DNA of 59,095 bases from Algoriphagus sp. (GTDB taxonomy: Bacteria; Bacteroidota; Bacteroidia; Cytophagales; Cyclobacteriaceae), in NCBI GenBank assembly GCA_029945945.1, contig JAQSDM010000005.1, positions 1,080,803-1,139,897 of the forward strand. Reading direction: 5' to 3'. The translations under genes were made by a program, and so were the position numbers. Below, one piece after another: positions 1-8,716 of the stretch (position 1 is its first letter; every line of letters starts with the position of its first letter). A model generated the notes under the pieces. That model searched no databases. It was not told the DNA's origin and worked only from the letters and a program-made list of their open reading frames with translations.

Positions 1-2
1 AA

Positions 3-2261
3 GCGCCGGTCTTCCCGACGTTGACTTCGATCATCGAGGATCAGGATGCGGGAGTATGCCAGGCGGTAGTGACTGTACCTACCCCTGTGGTGACGGATCT
101 TTGCGGCGATGCGGGTCCATTGAGGTTCATCAGATCAGATGGAGAACAAACCTTGAGTGCACCGTATGCAGTGGGCAGGACGACGATTACCTGGGTAGCG
201 ACGGATGATTCAGGAAATGAAAGCCGTGCCGATCAGGATGTAATTGTTAACGATATTGAGAAACCTACAATTCTTGGTCTTCCATCAAGCATCGAAGTAA
301 GTAATGACGAGGGAGTATGCGGCGCTGTTATTAGCTGGATTGAGCCTACTTCAACTGACAATTGTTCAGGAAGTACCATTGAGCAAACGGAAGGTCTTGC
401 AATAGGCTCAGAATTCCCAGTAGGAGAGACAGTAATAACCTACACTGCGACCGATGCTTCGGGTAATACCCATTCGGCCACCTTCACGGTAACAGTGAAT
501 GATACCGAAGATCCGACGATTGAAGGAATGCCAGCAGATATCATCCAAATCAGTGATGCGGATAAGTGTGGAGCCATTGTAACTTGGATTGCTCCAACAG
601 CAGTAGACAACTGTGAGGTTAAAACCTTCACAACCAGTCATGCTCCGGGAAGTTTGTTCCCAGTTGGAATTACCACCGTAACTTATACTGCAGAGGATAT
701 CTATGGAAATGTGGAAACCGCAAGCTTCGAAGTGGAAGTAACAAATCTTGCTCCTTCTATTACATTAATCACAGCTCCAATAATTCCTCAAGCGATAGGT
801 ACTGCAGTAAATGTCAGTGCAACCTTTGTGGATGAGAATATCAGATATGCTACATGGACTGCTTTTGACGGAAATATTCCAACCAAGAGTGAAAAAATAC
901 CTGCCACAGGAAATTCGACTGCTTACACATTTACTAGTCTTCCTGCCGGGGTTTATACCATCATTCTTGAGCTGGAAGATCATTGTGGATTGACAGCAAC
1001 TCAGGAATTCCAATTTGTAACTGTCTATGACCCTAATGGAGGATTTGTAACCGGTGGTGGTTGGATTTACTCCGAGCCTGGTGATTTGGTAACTGATCCT
1101 ACTGCTGAGGGTAAAGCAAACTTTGGGTTTGTAGCCAAGTACAAGACTGGTAAAAATCTGGTAGATCAGGTGGAAGGAAATACCAACTTCCAGTTTAAGG
1201 AAGGTGATTTCCACTTCAAGAGTACTTCACACGAAAGCATGTCTCTTGTCATCTCAGGAGCAAAAGCTACCTATAGAGGTGTTGGTACAGTCAATGGATT
1301 GGGTTCACATAAATTCATGGTTACCGTAATTGATGGAGACCTCAGAGGAGAGCTAGATAGGTTCAGAATCAGAGTATGGGCTAATGGATCCTCAAGTAAC
1401 GTCATCTACGATAATGAGTATAGCTTGGCAGAAAATGCAGAAGCAACAACTTTGTTGGGTGGCGGATCCATTGTAATTCACAAGCCAGCTGCCAAAGGCA
1501 CCAAGCGTGTTACTGCTGAACTGATCACAGTTTCTTGGAACACTCCTTTGGAAACCATCAAGAAGAAAGTAGATCAAATGAGCGCCACATGGTTTGAAAG
1601 CAGGAAACTGACAATGACTCTGGATGCAAGTACTTATGATCAGTTGATTCCGGGCTTCTATGAACTGAAAGCTGATCTAGTGGAGAATGAGTTCTTCGAA
1701 TTGGATGAACCTATCGCTATCCAGGTGTTGGTAAATGATAAACCAAAAGCACTCGACATTGAGTTAAGCGGAAATGTTGTAGCAAAAGATATCGCAAGAG
1801 GAACAGTCATAGGAACACTCAGTACGATTGATCCTGCGGACGATATCCATACTTACAGCATGGATTCGCATCCGGATCTTGATATTCTGGACAATAAACT
1901 TATCTGGAAAGGAACAAACGTACCGGCTGTAGAGATGAAAGTGACTGTCTTCAGCACCGATCGCGCAGGTCAGATCATCAGCAAGGAAATCAAGTTGAGT
2001 AGAGAATTGAAACCAGGAGAATTCTTCCTGTATCCGAACCCTGCCCAAAATGAAACCAATGTGATGGTGGATTTGGATAGAGATGCAACAGTTGCCATCA
2101 GAATCTACGATGCAGTTGGCAGGTTGATAGTTGAAAATGAGGCAATGCGTGAAGGAAGCTTCACCCAGACTTTCAACTTAGATGGATTGGCTGCTGGCTT
2201 CTATACTGTACAGGTACAAATGGGAGATATGGTAATGACTAAGCGATTGATCAAAAAGTAA
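3..2261 (+). CDS. HYR-repeat protein with T9SS type A sorting domain (5' partial)
   Basis: The frame is open to the left edge, so the N-terminus and signal peptide lie outside the window; about 752 residues are visible. The first part holds HYR (hyalin-type, Ig-like) repeats recognisable by recurring VGxTxITYTATDxSGN and VNDxExPTI segments with paired cysteines (DNCSG, DNCEV). A middle region of about 270 residues with FVTGGGWIYS resembles domains that follow HYR repeats in other Bacteroidota surface proteins. The last roughly 75 residues (FFLYPNPAQNETNV through the KRLIKK end) are a typical type IX sorting signal, so the protein should be exported by Sec, crossed over the outer membrane by T9SS and either released or attached to the surface. 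Function is probably adhesion or matrix; no catalytic motif is visible. A strong terminator follows the stop codon. Confidence 0.9.
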   Translation, partial: APVFPTLTSIIEDQDAGVCQAVVTVPTPVVTDLCGDAGPLRFIRSDGEQTLSAPYAVGRTTITWVATDDSGNESRADQDVIVNDIEKPTILGLPSSIEVSNDEGVCGAVISWIEPTSTDNCSGSTIEQTEGLAIGSEFPVGETVITYTATDASGNTHSATFTVTVNDTEDPTIEGMPADIIQISDADKCGAIVTWIAPTAVDNCEVKTFTTSHAPGSLFPVGITTVTYTAEDIYGNVETASFEVEVTNLAPSITLITAPIIPQAIGTAVNVSATFVDENIRYATWTAFDGNIPTKSEKIPATGNSTAYTFTSLPAGVYTIILELEDHCGLTATQEFQFVTVYDPNGGFVTGGGWIYSEPGDLVTDPTAEGKANFGFVAKYKTGKNLVDQVEGNTNFQFKEGDFHFKSTSHESMSLVISGAKATYRGVGTVNGLGSHKFMVTVIDGDLRGELDRFRIRVWANGSSSNVIYDNEYSLAENAEATTLLGGGSIVIHKPAAKGTKRVTAELITVSWNTPLETIKKKVDQMSATWFESRKLTMTLDASTYDQLIPGFYELKADLVENEFFELDEPIAIQVLVNDKPKALDIELSGNVVAKDIARGTVIGTLSTIDPADDIHTYSMDSHPDLDILDNKLIWKGTNVPAVEMKVTVFSTDRAGQIISKEIKLSRELKPGEFFLYPNPAQNETNVMVDLDRDATVAIRIYDAVGRLIVENEAMREGSFTQTFNLDGLAAGFYTVQVQMGDMVMTKRLIKK

Positions 2262-2277
2262 AAGCTGAAATCATTCA

Positions 2278-2324
2278 AACAACAAAAAATCCCGCTTCAT
2301 TTCGAAGCGGGATTTTTTGTTGTT
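2278..2324 (+). terminator. Intrinsic terminator after the T9SS protein
   Basis: A 21-bp perfect stem (2278-2298 with 2304-2324) has a five-base loop and a GC-rich core CCCGCTTC, flanked by A and T runs. It ends the plus-strand gene and could also stop transcription from the other side. Confidence 0.9.
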
Positions 2325-2516
2325 ATCAGGAATTGGTTGTTTCCAAAACATAGATTTCCCCCATGGAAAAACAAGTCAATGGCGAAATGAATTTGAAATT
2401 CTGATGAACAACACCTAAAAAAAATCAATTCCTGAAAACAGACAATCTACTGTGAGACTGCTTCTTCGTTCCTCATCGCAGTGACGAACCAACCTCCAAC
2501 TTCCCTGTCTCCAACT

Positions 2517-3485
2517 TCAAACCTTCCGGCTTTCAATCTCAGGTTTCACATGGTTCTTAAGGTCTTCCGGCGTCACGATATCGTAGCCCAATTCAGCAGG
2601 ATTGGGTCCGATCCATTTTGTTTTCTTTCCTTTTACCGTGACTTGCATTGATACCGGGTCGATCGTTAAAAATGCGAAAAGACTGCTTTCGTAAGGACAA
2701 GCAAATTCGAGTGAGGGGTAATTTTCGTGAACAGAATCCGGAAAGCTTTTATGTTTGAATTTCGCTCCAACCCAATAATAAGCGGCTGAATTGATATGGA
2801 CATAATTCACGCCGCCAACTTCGAGATGTTGGGTGACATGGGCATGCCCGTTGATTGCGAGGATGATTTTTTGGGAAAAAGTGGAAAGTATCGATTGAAT
2901 TTCTCCGGTGTTGTCAATCGGATAAACGCCGGCAATAGGTTGGTGAGAAATGATGACCACAGGAAGCTTAGAAGCTTCCAATTCTGATTTTAGCCATTCC
3001 TGCTGCACCGATCCAATGTAGGAAGCGTACCCTCCTTTGTGAGTTGGCGAACCTTCATCATTGCCATCGAGCACGATCAACTTAAGTCCGGAAACTTCCT
3101 TGGTGTAATAGGAGGAAGGCATTCCCCAGGATTTAAGGCAATTTTCTTTGGTAAAGCCTTCATCCATATCGTGATTTCCCAGGACATGAAATGAGTGCGG
3201 ATGAGCTTCATTAAAGAGGTTGACCAGTTCCTGATTTTTTTCCGAAGGGAAAGCAAAATCTCCCATCTGAATGATCGCCTGAGGTTTTCTTTTGGCCACT
3301 TCAACCAGAAAATCATTCAATCGCGCTGGTCCGTCAGGAATCAGATCATGGTGCAAATCCGAAATTACTCCCAGAGAAACTTTTGATTTCAGGCTGTTCG
3401 CAAATGAGAATGCTTCCTTTGGAATGGCAAAGCTAATCGCAGCTAGACTGGAAACTTGGAGGAATTTTCGGCGTGTTGGTTTCAT
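2517..3485 (-). CDS. Tat-exported calcineurin-like metallophosphoesterase
   Basis: The 322-residue protein begins with a twin-arginine signal (TRRKFLQVSSLAAISFA) so it is folded before export to the periplasm. The metallophosphoesterase fold is shown by the ordered motifs SDLHHD (about residue 42), GDFAF, LGNHDMDEG, ISHQP and NGHAH, which supply the Asp, Asn and His ligands of a two-metal centre. The substrate cannot be read from sequence; relatives include phosphodiesterases and phosphatases. It stands alone, convergent with the upstream T9SS gene and separated from the next minus-strand gene by 287 bases. The start is set by the twin-arginine signal. Confidence 0.9.
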   Translation of the reverse strand: MKPTRRKFLQVSSLAAISFAIPKEAFSFANSLKSKVSLGVISDLHHDLIPDGPARLNDFLVEVAKRKPQAIIQMGDFAFPSEKNQELVNLFNEAHPHSFHVLGNHDMDEGFTKENCLKSWGMPSSYYTKEVSGLKLIVLDGNDEGSPTHKGGYASYIGSVQQEWLKSELEASKLPVVIISHQPIAGVYPIDNTGEIQSILSTFSQKIILAINGHAHVTQHLEVGGVNYVHINSAAYYWVGAKFKHKSFPDSVHENYPSLEFACPYESSLFAFLTIDPVSMQVTVKGKKTKWIGPNPAELGYDIVTPEDLKNHVKPEIESRKV

Positions 3486-3772
3486 GTTCTGGTTTCAGGC
3501 ATTTCAGAAGACGAACGAAGATAAGGATAGATTAAGATCGCGGAGTAACAAGATTTGAGGCTTACTGTATCTGGGCATAACTCTTTCTTTTTTCAAAACT
3601 TACCGCCAAACATTAAAATGATGATCCGCTTTTTTGACTCTAAATGAAGAAAACAAGGGTCCGAAGTTCAATTAGAGGGGCTTTCGTCTGTGGACAATTG
3701 TCCGTGGACGATTTTCCGCAGCTCAAATCTCTATTTTAACTTTATGGGCAAAGTAGCGGAAAATAGTAAAAA

Positions 3773-5329
3773 TCAATTCCCAAAAACCTCCTTGATCGCT
3801 TCCAGATAATCAAATCCATGTCCTTCGGTTGGCTCGATGTAATTGCCTTCCAGGTATTCATTCCAGCAGCAGATCATCACCGTGTTTCCATTGGTCGGAC
3901 GGTATTTGCGGGAGATTTGCTGGGCTTCTCTGAGCTTTGCGGTGAAAGATGCTTTATCGCTGTGAACCCGATCTTTTTCTGGTTCACTTGGGAAGCCGGA
4001 TTGCTGTGGCCAGGTACCACCTGCAGGTCGCATATCCCAGCCCATCGCCACCGGAACCTGATATTCGAAATTGGGATCGTTTTTGAATTTTTCACTCCAC
4101 ATATTCCAATGGCCTCGATAGGTTTCACGCATGTCTGCATAGGACTTGTTGTCCTTCTCCATAAAGTTGTGGTAGACATAGCCTGTCATTCCCTCAAACC
4201 CCATTGCTTTCAGCCGGGGAACATATTCTTGCAAAAGCTGGCGCTTTTGATAGGTGCCACCTTCCCATGGACGATTTGGATTTTTAGGTTTCCAGACGGT
4301 GGGAAGCCCATAAGCCCGCTCGTTTTGCTGCATTGGTCCGGCAGTGACAGCGATGAATTTAATACCTGGAAAACCTGCTTTTTTGGCTGTTTCCTGAGAT
4401 AAATCCAGCAAGTCTTTCAGTGTTAATCCATAATATGCCGCCCTCGATTCGGCATCCTGCGGAAAGTAAAAATAGACAATAGGTCTTCCGTCGGCAGTTT
4501 TCAGATAATCTCCTCGCTTGAAATAGGAATCAGTCCATTGACGGGTAATCTTCTCGTGAACTTTCAGATAAAGTACTTTGTCAGGCTTTTCCCCCTCGTA
4601 GTTTGCTTTTGCATTGATGGTTTCGGGAGAGCCGATTTTTAGCCATAGGTTCCAGCGTTCATCACTATCGTCGCACCAGTTGATCGCCCATTTCATTTGC
4701 TCATTTTCGGGCAAAGCAGCGTTGACTTCCAGCATGACTTTGAGTTGGTCTGCCCATTCTTCCAAACCCGGAACTGCTACCCGGCCATCCCGATTTGGAT
4801 CGATTTTCCATCCTTCAGGATAATAGATTTTGGACTGTGGACCAAAATACAAATGATAATAATAATGCCTCCCGTAAAACCAGTTGTAAGCAAAGAAGTC
4901 AATCCCGCTTTGCTTCATAAACTGAAGTTGCTTTCGGATGACTTCCGGATCATCTCTTTTGTAAAATCCCTTGAGTTCGGCAATAGGTTTGCGTTCCAGA
5001 TAGGGTCCCTCATAGGGATATCGTGCATTGTAGATTCTACCTCTTGGACCCCAGATTCCGGGATTTTTCAAGTTGGAGCAATCTTCACGACCGGTGATGC
5101 ATGACCAAAAACTATCCCGATCAATGGCCGGGTCAGGGGAAGTATTCCAGGAGGGCATGAAATAAACTCCCACCAGTTCATCATCTTCTGCCTTAACATT
5201 TGATATAGGAGTTTGAAAATTTGTGATTCCTGCCATCTGGGCAGCATAAGACTGATTTATCTTTTCCTCGCAGGAGGATAGACTTAAGATGGAGATCCCC
5301 AAAATCAAAAAAAGAACAGATCGTTTCAT
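3773..5329 (-). CDS. Lipoprotein with GH99/WbsX-like domain
   Basis: The open frame extends eight codons upstream, but the start chosen here gives MKRSVLFLILGISIL followed by a lipobox ending at SLSSC, so the mature protein is a lipoprotein. The body resembles the glycoside hydrolase family 99-like domain of the WbsX type: a YFMPSWNT start, FAYNWFYGR in the first third, AINWCDDSDE in the middle, and a C-terminal CCWNEYLEGNYIEPTEGHG motif. Family 99 enzymes act on endo-mannosides; whether this one hydrolyses or transfers sugar is unknown. Length (518 residues) is longer than a bare domain. No SusC/SusD or other polysaccharide-utilisation partner lies nearby, which argues for a stand-alone envelope role. 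Confidence 0.8.
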   Translation of the reverse strand: MKRSVLFLILGISILSLSSCEEKINQSYAAQMAGITNFQTPISNVKAEDDELVGVYFMPSWNTSPDPAIDRDSFWSCITGREDCSNLKNPGIWGPRGRIYNARYPYEGPYLERKPIAELKGFYKRDDPEVIRKQLQFMKQSGIDFFAYNWFYGRHYYYHLYFGPQSKIYYPEGWKIDPNRDGRVAVPGLEEWADQLKVMLEVNAALPENEQMKWAINWCDDSDERWNLWLKIGSPETINAKANYEGEKPDKVLYLKVHEKITRQWTDSYFKRGDYLKTADGRPIVYFYFPQDAESRAAYYGLTLKDLLDLSQETAKKAGFPGIKFIAVTAGPMQQNERAYGLPTVWKPKNPNRPWEGGTYQKRQLLQEYVPRLKAMGFEGMTGYVYHNFMEKDNKSYADMRETYRGHWNMWSEKFKNDPNFEYQVPVAMGWDMRPAGGTWPQQSGFPSEPEKDRVHSDKASFTAKLREAQQISRKYRPTNGNTVMICCWNEYLEGNYIEPTEGHGFDYLEAIKEVFGN

Positions 5330-5396
5330 AAGAAAAGCTTTTATTAAAAACACCCTATTGATTATAGAAATTACTGAGTTGGATGCCCTGTATTGA

Positions 5397-5945
5397 TTAA
5401 ATCAGACTTTTCTTCATGATTTGAATTCCACGATACTCCGGGAGCATTATTTCAAAATCGAGTCGGTAAGTCATTTCCACTTCAAACCCCATTTTTTCAT
5501 AAAATCGCTTGGCTTGAGGTTGACATTCCATTGCTTCCAGCCAGATGGATTTAAGACCATTTGCTTTCGCCACTTCCACACAATGATTTACCAAAATCTG
5601 TGCTATTCCTTTTCCATGAAAATCCTGATGCAGGTAAAGCCGGTGAAGTTTCATGGATTCGGGAATATCAATTTCCCTGGGTGAAAACGGAAAATCGTAC
5701 TTAAGGATTCCGATTTTTCTATCTTCCGCCTCCACAAAGAAGTAATGACTTCGATCTCTGCCAAGTTCTTTCCGGAGAGTTTCCGGATTGTAAATCAAAT
5801 CCACATACCAATCACCCTGATCTTTCCAGATATGGCGGTAAGAATCCCGATAGACCTCATCCATCAATTGGTAAAGAATGGGTTGATCAGCAGATTGAAT
5901 TGGAATAAGCGAAAGCTTAGGCGTTACAAGCAGGTCAATTTTCAC
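5397..5945 (-). CDS. GNAT family N-acetyltransferase
   Basis: The 182-residue protein shows the GNAT acetyl-CoA binding segment LHRLYLHQDFHGKGIAQILV (motif A, Q-x-x-G-x-G/A variant HGKGIA at about residues 112-117) followed by the LEAMECQPQAKRFYEKMGFE motif B region typical of the fold. The start codon is GTG, giving MKIDLLVTPK. The substrate is not evident; a small amine or amino acid is likely from family behaviour. It lies 18 bases after the second of two small paralogous genes in the same direction, so it may be cotranscribed with them. Confidence 0.85.
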   Translation of the reverse strand: MKIDLLVTPKLSLIPIQSADQPILYQLMDEVYRDSYRHIWKDQGDWYVDLIYNPETLRKELGRDRSHYFFVEAEDRKIGILKYDFPFSPREIDIPESMKLHRLYLHQDFHGKGIAQILVNHCVEVAKANGLKSIWLEAMECQPQAKRFYEKMGFEVEMTYRLDFEIMLPEYRGIQIMKKSLI

Positions 5946-5963
5946 AGCTGAAAATTAGAAAAC

Positions 5964-6257
5964 TTACTTCAGTTTATTGATCAATTCCTCGGTCATATCA
6001 TCTGCATATACTCCATACGAATTGACCAATACACCTTTTAAATCTCCGGAGGTAGAAGAAATCGCAAAGAGAATCGCTTCATCTGATGGGTTGGTATTTC
6101 CTTCAAAGCGAAAGGTCTGATCCACTTCAAAATCTTGTGGCAGCAGGCAGGTATTGCCACAAATCAGGCTGTCGAATTTTATGTTAAAATCCATCGTATA
6201 TCCTTCTTTTCTTAGTTTTTCGAGGGTTTCGACTAGAGTGGTTTCGTAGTTTTCCAT
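5964..6257 (-). CDS. Small conserved protein, copy 1 of a tandem pair
   Basis: This 97-residue soluble protein begins MENYETTLVETLEKLRKEGY and shares its whole layout with the gene at 6395-6694, including DQTFRFEGxTNPSDEAIL in the middle and the GVLVNxxGxYxDxxxEE end. I recognise it as a small family frequent in Bacteroidota, often labelled in databases as phosphoribosylpyrophosphate synthetase. That label is doubtful: the protein is far too short for that enzyme and has no PRPP-binding motif. The function is unknown. The first 20 residues equal those of its neighbour although half of the codons differ. No terminator was seen between it and the acetyltransferase gene that follows. Confidence 0.8.
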   Translation of the reverse strand: MENYETTLVETLEKLRKEGYTMDFNIKFDSLICGNTCLLPQDFEVDQTFRFEGNTNPSDEAILFAISSTSGDLKGVLVNSYGVYADDMTEELINKLK

Positions 6258-6334
6258 AGAGGTTTAGGTTTCAATTTTTTTAAGATACAGTTTTTTGAGC
6301 TCAAAATATTTTCTCCCAAGTGAACGCCGGGAAC

Positions 6335-6367
6335 CAAAAAACCACAGACTCTTTCAAAGCTGTGGTT
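6335..6367 (-). terminator. Intrinsic terminator between the tandem paralogs
   Basis: Stem AACCACAG (6340-6347) pairs with CTGTGGTT (6360-6367); on the minus strand it is followed by a T run. It ends the transcript of the gene at 6395-6694 and is nearly the same sequence as the hairpin at 6788-6819. Confidence 0.8.
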
Positions 6368-6394
6368 GAAATTGAACGGGGAAATAAGATTTAA

Positions 6395-6694
6395 TTAAGA
6401 AAGCTTTTCCAGAATCTCCTCTGCTATTTCATCTGAATAGATTCCAAAAGCATTTACCAATACACCTTTCAAATCATGTTTTTCGGATGAAATCGCATAT
6501 AAAATCGCCTCATCGGAGGGATTTGTTTCTCCTTCAAACCGGAAAGTCTTATCGACATGAAATTCATCGTGTAATACCTGAAATTTACCATTTCTGCATT
6601 CTAAAAAGTTATGCTTCACATTGAAGTCTTCCACATAACCTTCTTTCCTGAGTTTCTCCAGTGTTTCGACCAAAGTAGTTTCATAATTTTCCAT
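6395..6694 (-). CDS. Small conserved protein, copy 2 of a tandem pair
   Basis: The 99-residue protein is a paralog of the gene at 5964-6257: an identical N-terminus of 20 residues, then DKTFRFEGETNPSDEAILYA and GVLVNAFGIYSDEIAEEIL. The first two-thirds probably form a helix followed by a small beta sheet, but no known active-site motif is present. It carries two cysteine-free differences from copy 1, which instead has a CGNTC-type stretch. It is bracketed by near-identical intrinsic terminators on both sides, so it should be transcribed as a single gene from a promoter in 6695-6787. The function is unknown; the database label PRPP synthetase should not be trusted. Confidence 0.8.
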   Translation of the reverse strand: MENYETTLVETLEKLRKEGYVEDFNVKHNFLECRNGKFQVLHDEFHVDKTFRFEGETNPSDEAILYAISSEKHDLKGVLVNAFGIYSDEIAEEILEKLS

Positions 6695-6781
6695 GGCTTA
6701 TACGATTTTGTTCTACTTAATTTAATCAATTTGGATCTGATTTTCAGGGCATTGGATCATGGAATTGGTTAAATTTTTTTA

Positions 6782-6819
6782 AAACAAAAAACCACAGCCT
6801 CTTTAAAAGCTGTGGTTTT
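6782..6819 (-). terminator. Intrinsic terminator after the transketolase genes
   Basis: An 11-bp stem, 6788-6798 with 6809-6819, has an A run on its left side that reads as T run on the minus strand. It ends the split transketolase transcript. Confidence 0.85.
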
Positions 6820-6867
6820 CATATTTTAAGAAAAAGCGTGCTGCTTCCGGAGAAACAGCACAACGTA

Positions 6868-7830
6868 TTACTTTCTCACAAGAGCTCTTTTTGCAGCCTT
6901 CACGATATTCTCAGCATTCAGGCCATATTTCTCCAGCAATTGAGTAGGAGTTCCTGACTCGCCAAAGCTGTCATTCACGCCCACATATTCCAATGGAGCC
7001 GGATTATTTCTGATCAGGCACTGTGCGATGCTGTCTCCAAGACCTCCGTTCAATTGATGCTCTTCAGCAGAAACTGCACAACCTGTTTTCTTCACAGATT
7101 CCAGAATTGCTTCCTCGTCCAAAGGCTTGATTGTGTGAATATTGATCACTTCTGCAGAGATTCCTTCTGCTCTCAGCATCGCTTCGGCCACTACCGCTTC
7201 CCAAACCAAATGGCCGGTTGCGAAGATAGTCACGTCTTTTCCGTCGATCATTTTCCATGCTTTTCCGATTTCAAACTTCTGATCAGCAGGAGTGAAAACC
7301 GGCCAGCTTGGACGACCAAATCTTAGGTAAACAGGACCTTCAAATTCAGCAATTGCCAAAGTTGCAGCCTTCGTCTGATTGTAGTCGCAAGGATTGATCA
7401 CTGTCATGTGAGGAAGCATTTTCATCATGCCCAAATCTTCCAGAATCTGATGCGTGGCACCATCTTCTCCCAAAGTCAAACCTGCGTGTGAAGCACAGAT
7501 TTTTACGTTTTTCTCAGAATAAGCAACTGATTGACGGATTTGGTCATAGACACGTCCGGTGGCGAAATTGGCAAATGTACCTGCGAAAGGAATTTTGCCT
7601 CCGATAGCAAGACCTGCGGAAATACCGATCATGTTTGCCTCGGCAATTCCTGTTTGGAAAAACCGCTCAGGGAATTCCTTCTGGAAATCACCCATTTTCA
7701 GCGAACCAATCAAATCAGCGCAAAGTCCGACCACATTTGGGTTTCTTCTTCCTGCTTCCAGGAAACCGTCACCAAAACCGGAGCGGGTGTCTTTTTTCTC
7801 GGTATATGTAAATTTTAAATCTAAGCTCAT
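6868..7830 (-). CDS. Transketolase, C-terminal subunit
   Basis: The 320-residue protein covers the pyrimidine-binding and C-terminal domains of transketolase. The stretch RFFQTGIAEANMIGISAGLA carries the conserved glutamate (in GIAEANM) that activates thiamine diphosphate; CASHAGLTLGEDGATHQ and VYLRFGRP follow, then a C-terminal domain with AEEHQLNGGLGDSI. It pairs with the N-terminal subunit encoded 24 bases upstream to make a functional enzyme that moves two-carbon units between sugar phosphates in the non-oxidative pentose phosphate pathway. Split transketolases are found in several bacterial and archaeal groups, so this is a normal arrangement and not a frameshift: each half has its own start and stop. 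Confidence 0.93.
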   Translation of the reverse strand: MSLDLKFTYTEKKDTRSGFGDGFLEAGRRNPNVVGLCADLIGSLKMGDFQKEFPERFFQTGIAEANMIGISAGLAIGGKIPFAGTFANFATGRVYDQIRQSVAYSEKNVKICASHAGLTLGEDGATHQILEDLGMMKMLPHMTVINPCDYNQTKAATLAIAEFEGPVYLRFGRPSWPVFTPADQKFEIGKAWKMIDGKDVTIFATGHLVWEAVVAEAMLRAEGISAEVINIHTIKPLDEEAILESVKKTGCAVSAEEHQLNGGLGDSIAQCLIRNNPAPLEYVGVNDSFGESGTPTQLLEKYGLNAENIVKAAKRALVRK

Positions 7831-7854
7831 GGTAAAATCTTTTGGAAGGATGGA

Positions 7855-8706
7855 TTAATAATCGCCAAGGGTTTCTTCAAGTTGGCCAAGTGCTTTTGCC
7901 AGTTGCTCATCGTTTGGAGGTGAGCCATGCCACTTGTGCGTGCCAACCATGAAGTCAACTCCATAGCCCATTTCTGTGTAAAGCAGATTAAGAACCGGCT
8001 TGCCTTTTCCCGTCAGGGATTTTGCTTTTTCCAATCCTTCAATGACCGATTTCATGTCATTTCCTTCCTTGGTTTCAATCACTTCCCAGCCAAATGCTTC
8101 CCATTTTGCCTTCAGATTTTTGAGGTCCATTATTTTTTCGGTAGGTCCATCGATCTGCTGACCGTTGTAATCTACCGTTGCAATCAAATTGTCAACTCCA
8201 TGGTGAGCAGCATACATTGCCGCTTCCCAAACCTGTCCTTCCTGCAATTCACCATCACCCATCAAGACATAAACCAACTTGTCGTCCTTGTCGATTTTTT
8301 TAGCCTGAGCTACTCCAAGCGCAACAGAAAGCCCCTGACCCAAAGATCCCGATGCAATGCGTACACCTGGCAAATGCTCATGTGTAGCCGGATGACCCTG
8401 AAGTCTTGAATCGAGTTTTCGGAAGGTTTTCAGTTCAGAAACTGGAAAATATCCGCTTCTTGAAAGTACAGAATACCAACCTGCTGAAAGGTGACCGTTG
8501 GAAAGAAAGAAAAGATCTTCACCTTTTCCATCCATCTTGAAATCAGTATTGTGGTGAAGCTGATCAAAATAGAGGGCGACGAAAAATTCTGCGCATCCGA
8601 GCGGGGCACCGGGGTGACCTGACTGAACGGCATGAACCATTCTCAAAACGTCCCTTCTGAGCTGAGTACAGATATTTTGGAGTTGTTCGATTGATTGTTT
8701 TTCCAT
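7855..8706 (-). CDS. Transketolase, N-terminal subunit
   Basis: The 283-residue protein is the thiamine-diphosphate-binding half. The binding motif starts at VLMGDGELQEGQVWEAAMYA and ends with the asparagine in VDYNGQQIDG; upstream are SGHPGAPLGCAEFFVALYF and SNGHLSAGWYSVLSRSG, both typical of transketolase with catalytic histidines. It begins ten bases after the bcp stop and precedes the C-terminal subunit by 24 bases, so bcp, this gene and the next form one transcription unit ending at the terminator near 6800. Confidence 0.93.
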   Translation of the reverse strand: MEKQSIEQLQNICTQLRRDVLRMVHAVQSGHPGAPLGCAEFFVALYFDQLHHNTDFKMDGKGEDLFFLSNGHLSAGWYSVLSRSGYFPVSELKTFRKLDSRLQGHPATHEHLPGVRIASGSLGQGLSVALGVAQAKKIDKDDKLVYVLMGDGELQEGQVWEAAMYAAHHGVDNLIATVDYNGQQIDGPTEKIMDLKNLKAKWEAFGWEVIETKEGNDMKSVIEGLEKAKSLTGKGKPVLNLLYTEMGYGVDFMVGTHKWHGSPPNDEQLAKALGQLEETLGDY

Positions 8707-8716
8707 TACGGAGGAT

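Noticed and set aside
3818..4402. 194-residue frame opposite to the GH99-like gene
   Set aside because: It is a shadow of the real gene; composition is cysteine- and histidine-rich without any family feature.
6868..8706. Frameshifted transketolase
   Set aside because: The two halves have separate starts and stops with a 24-base gap and correspond to the natural split form.
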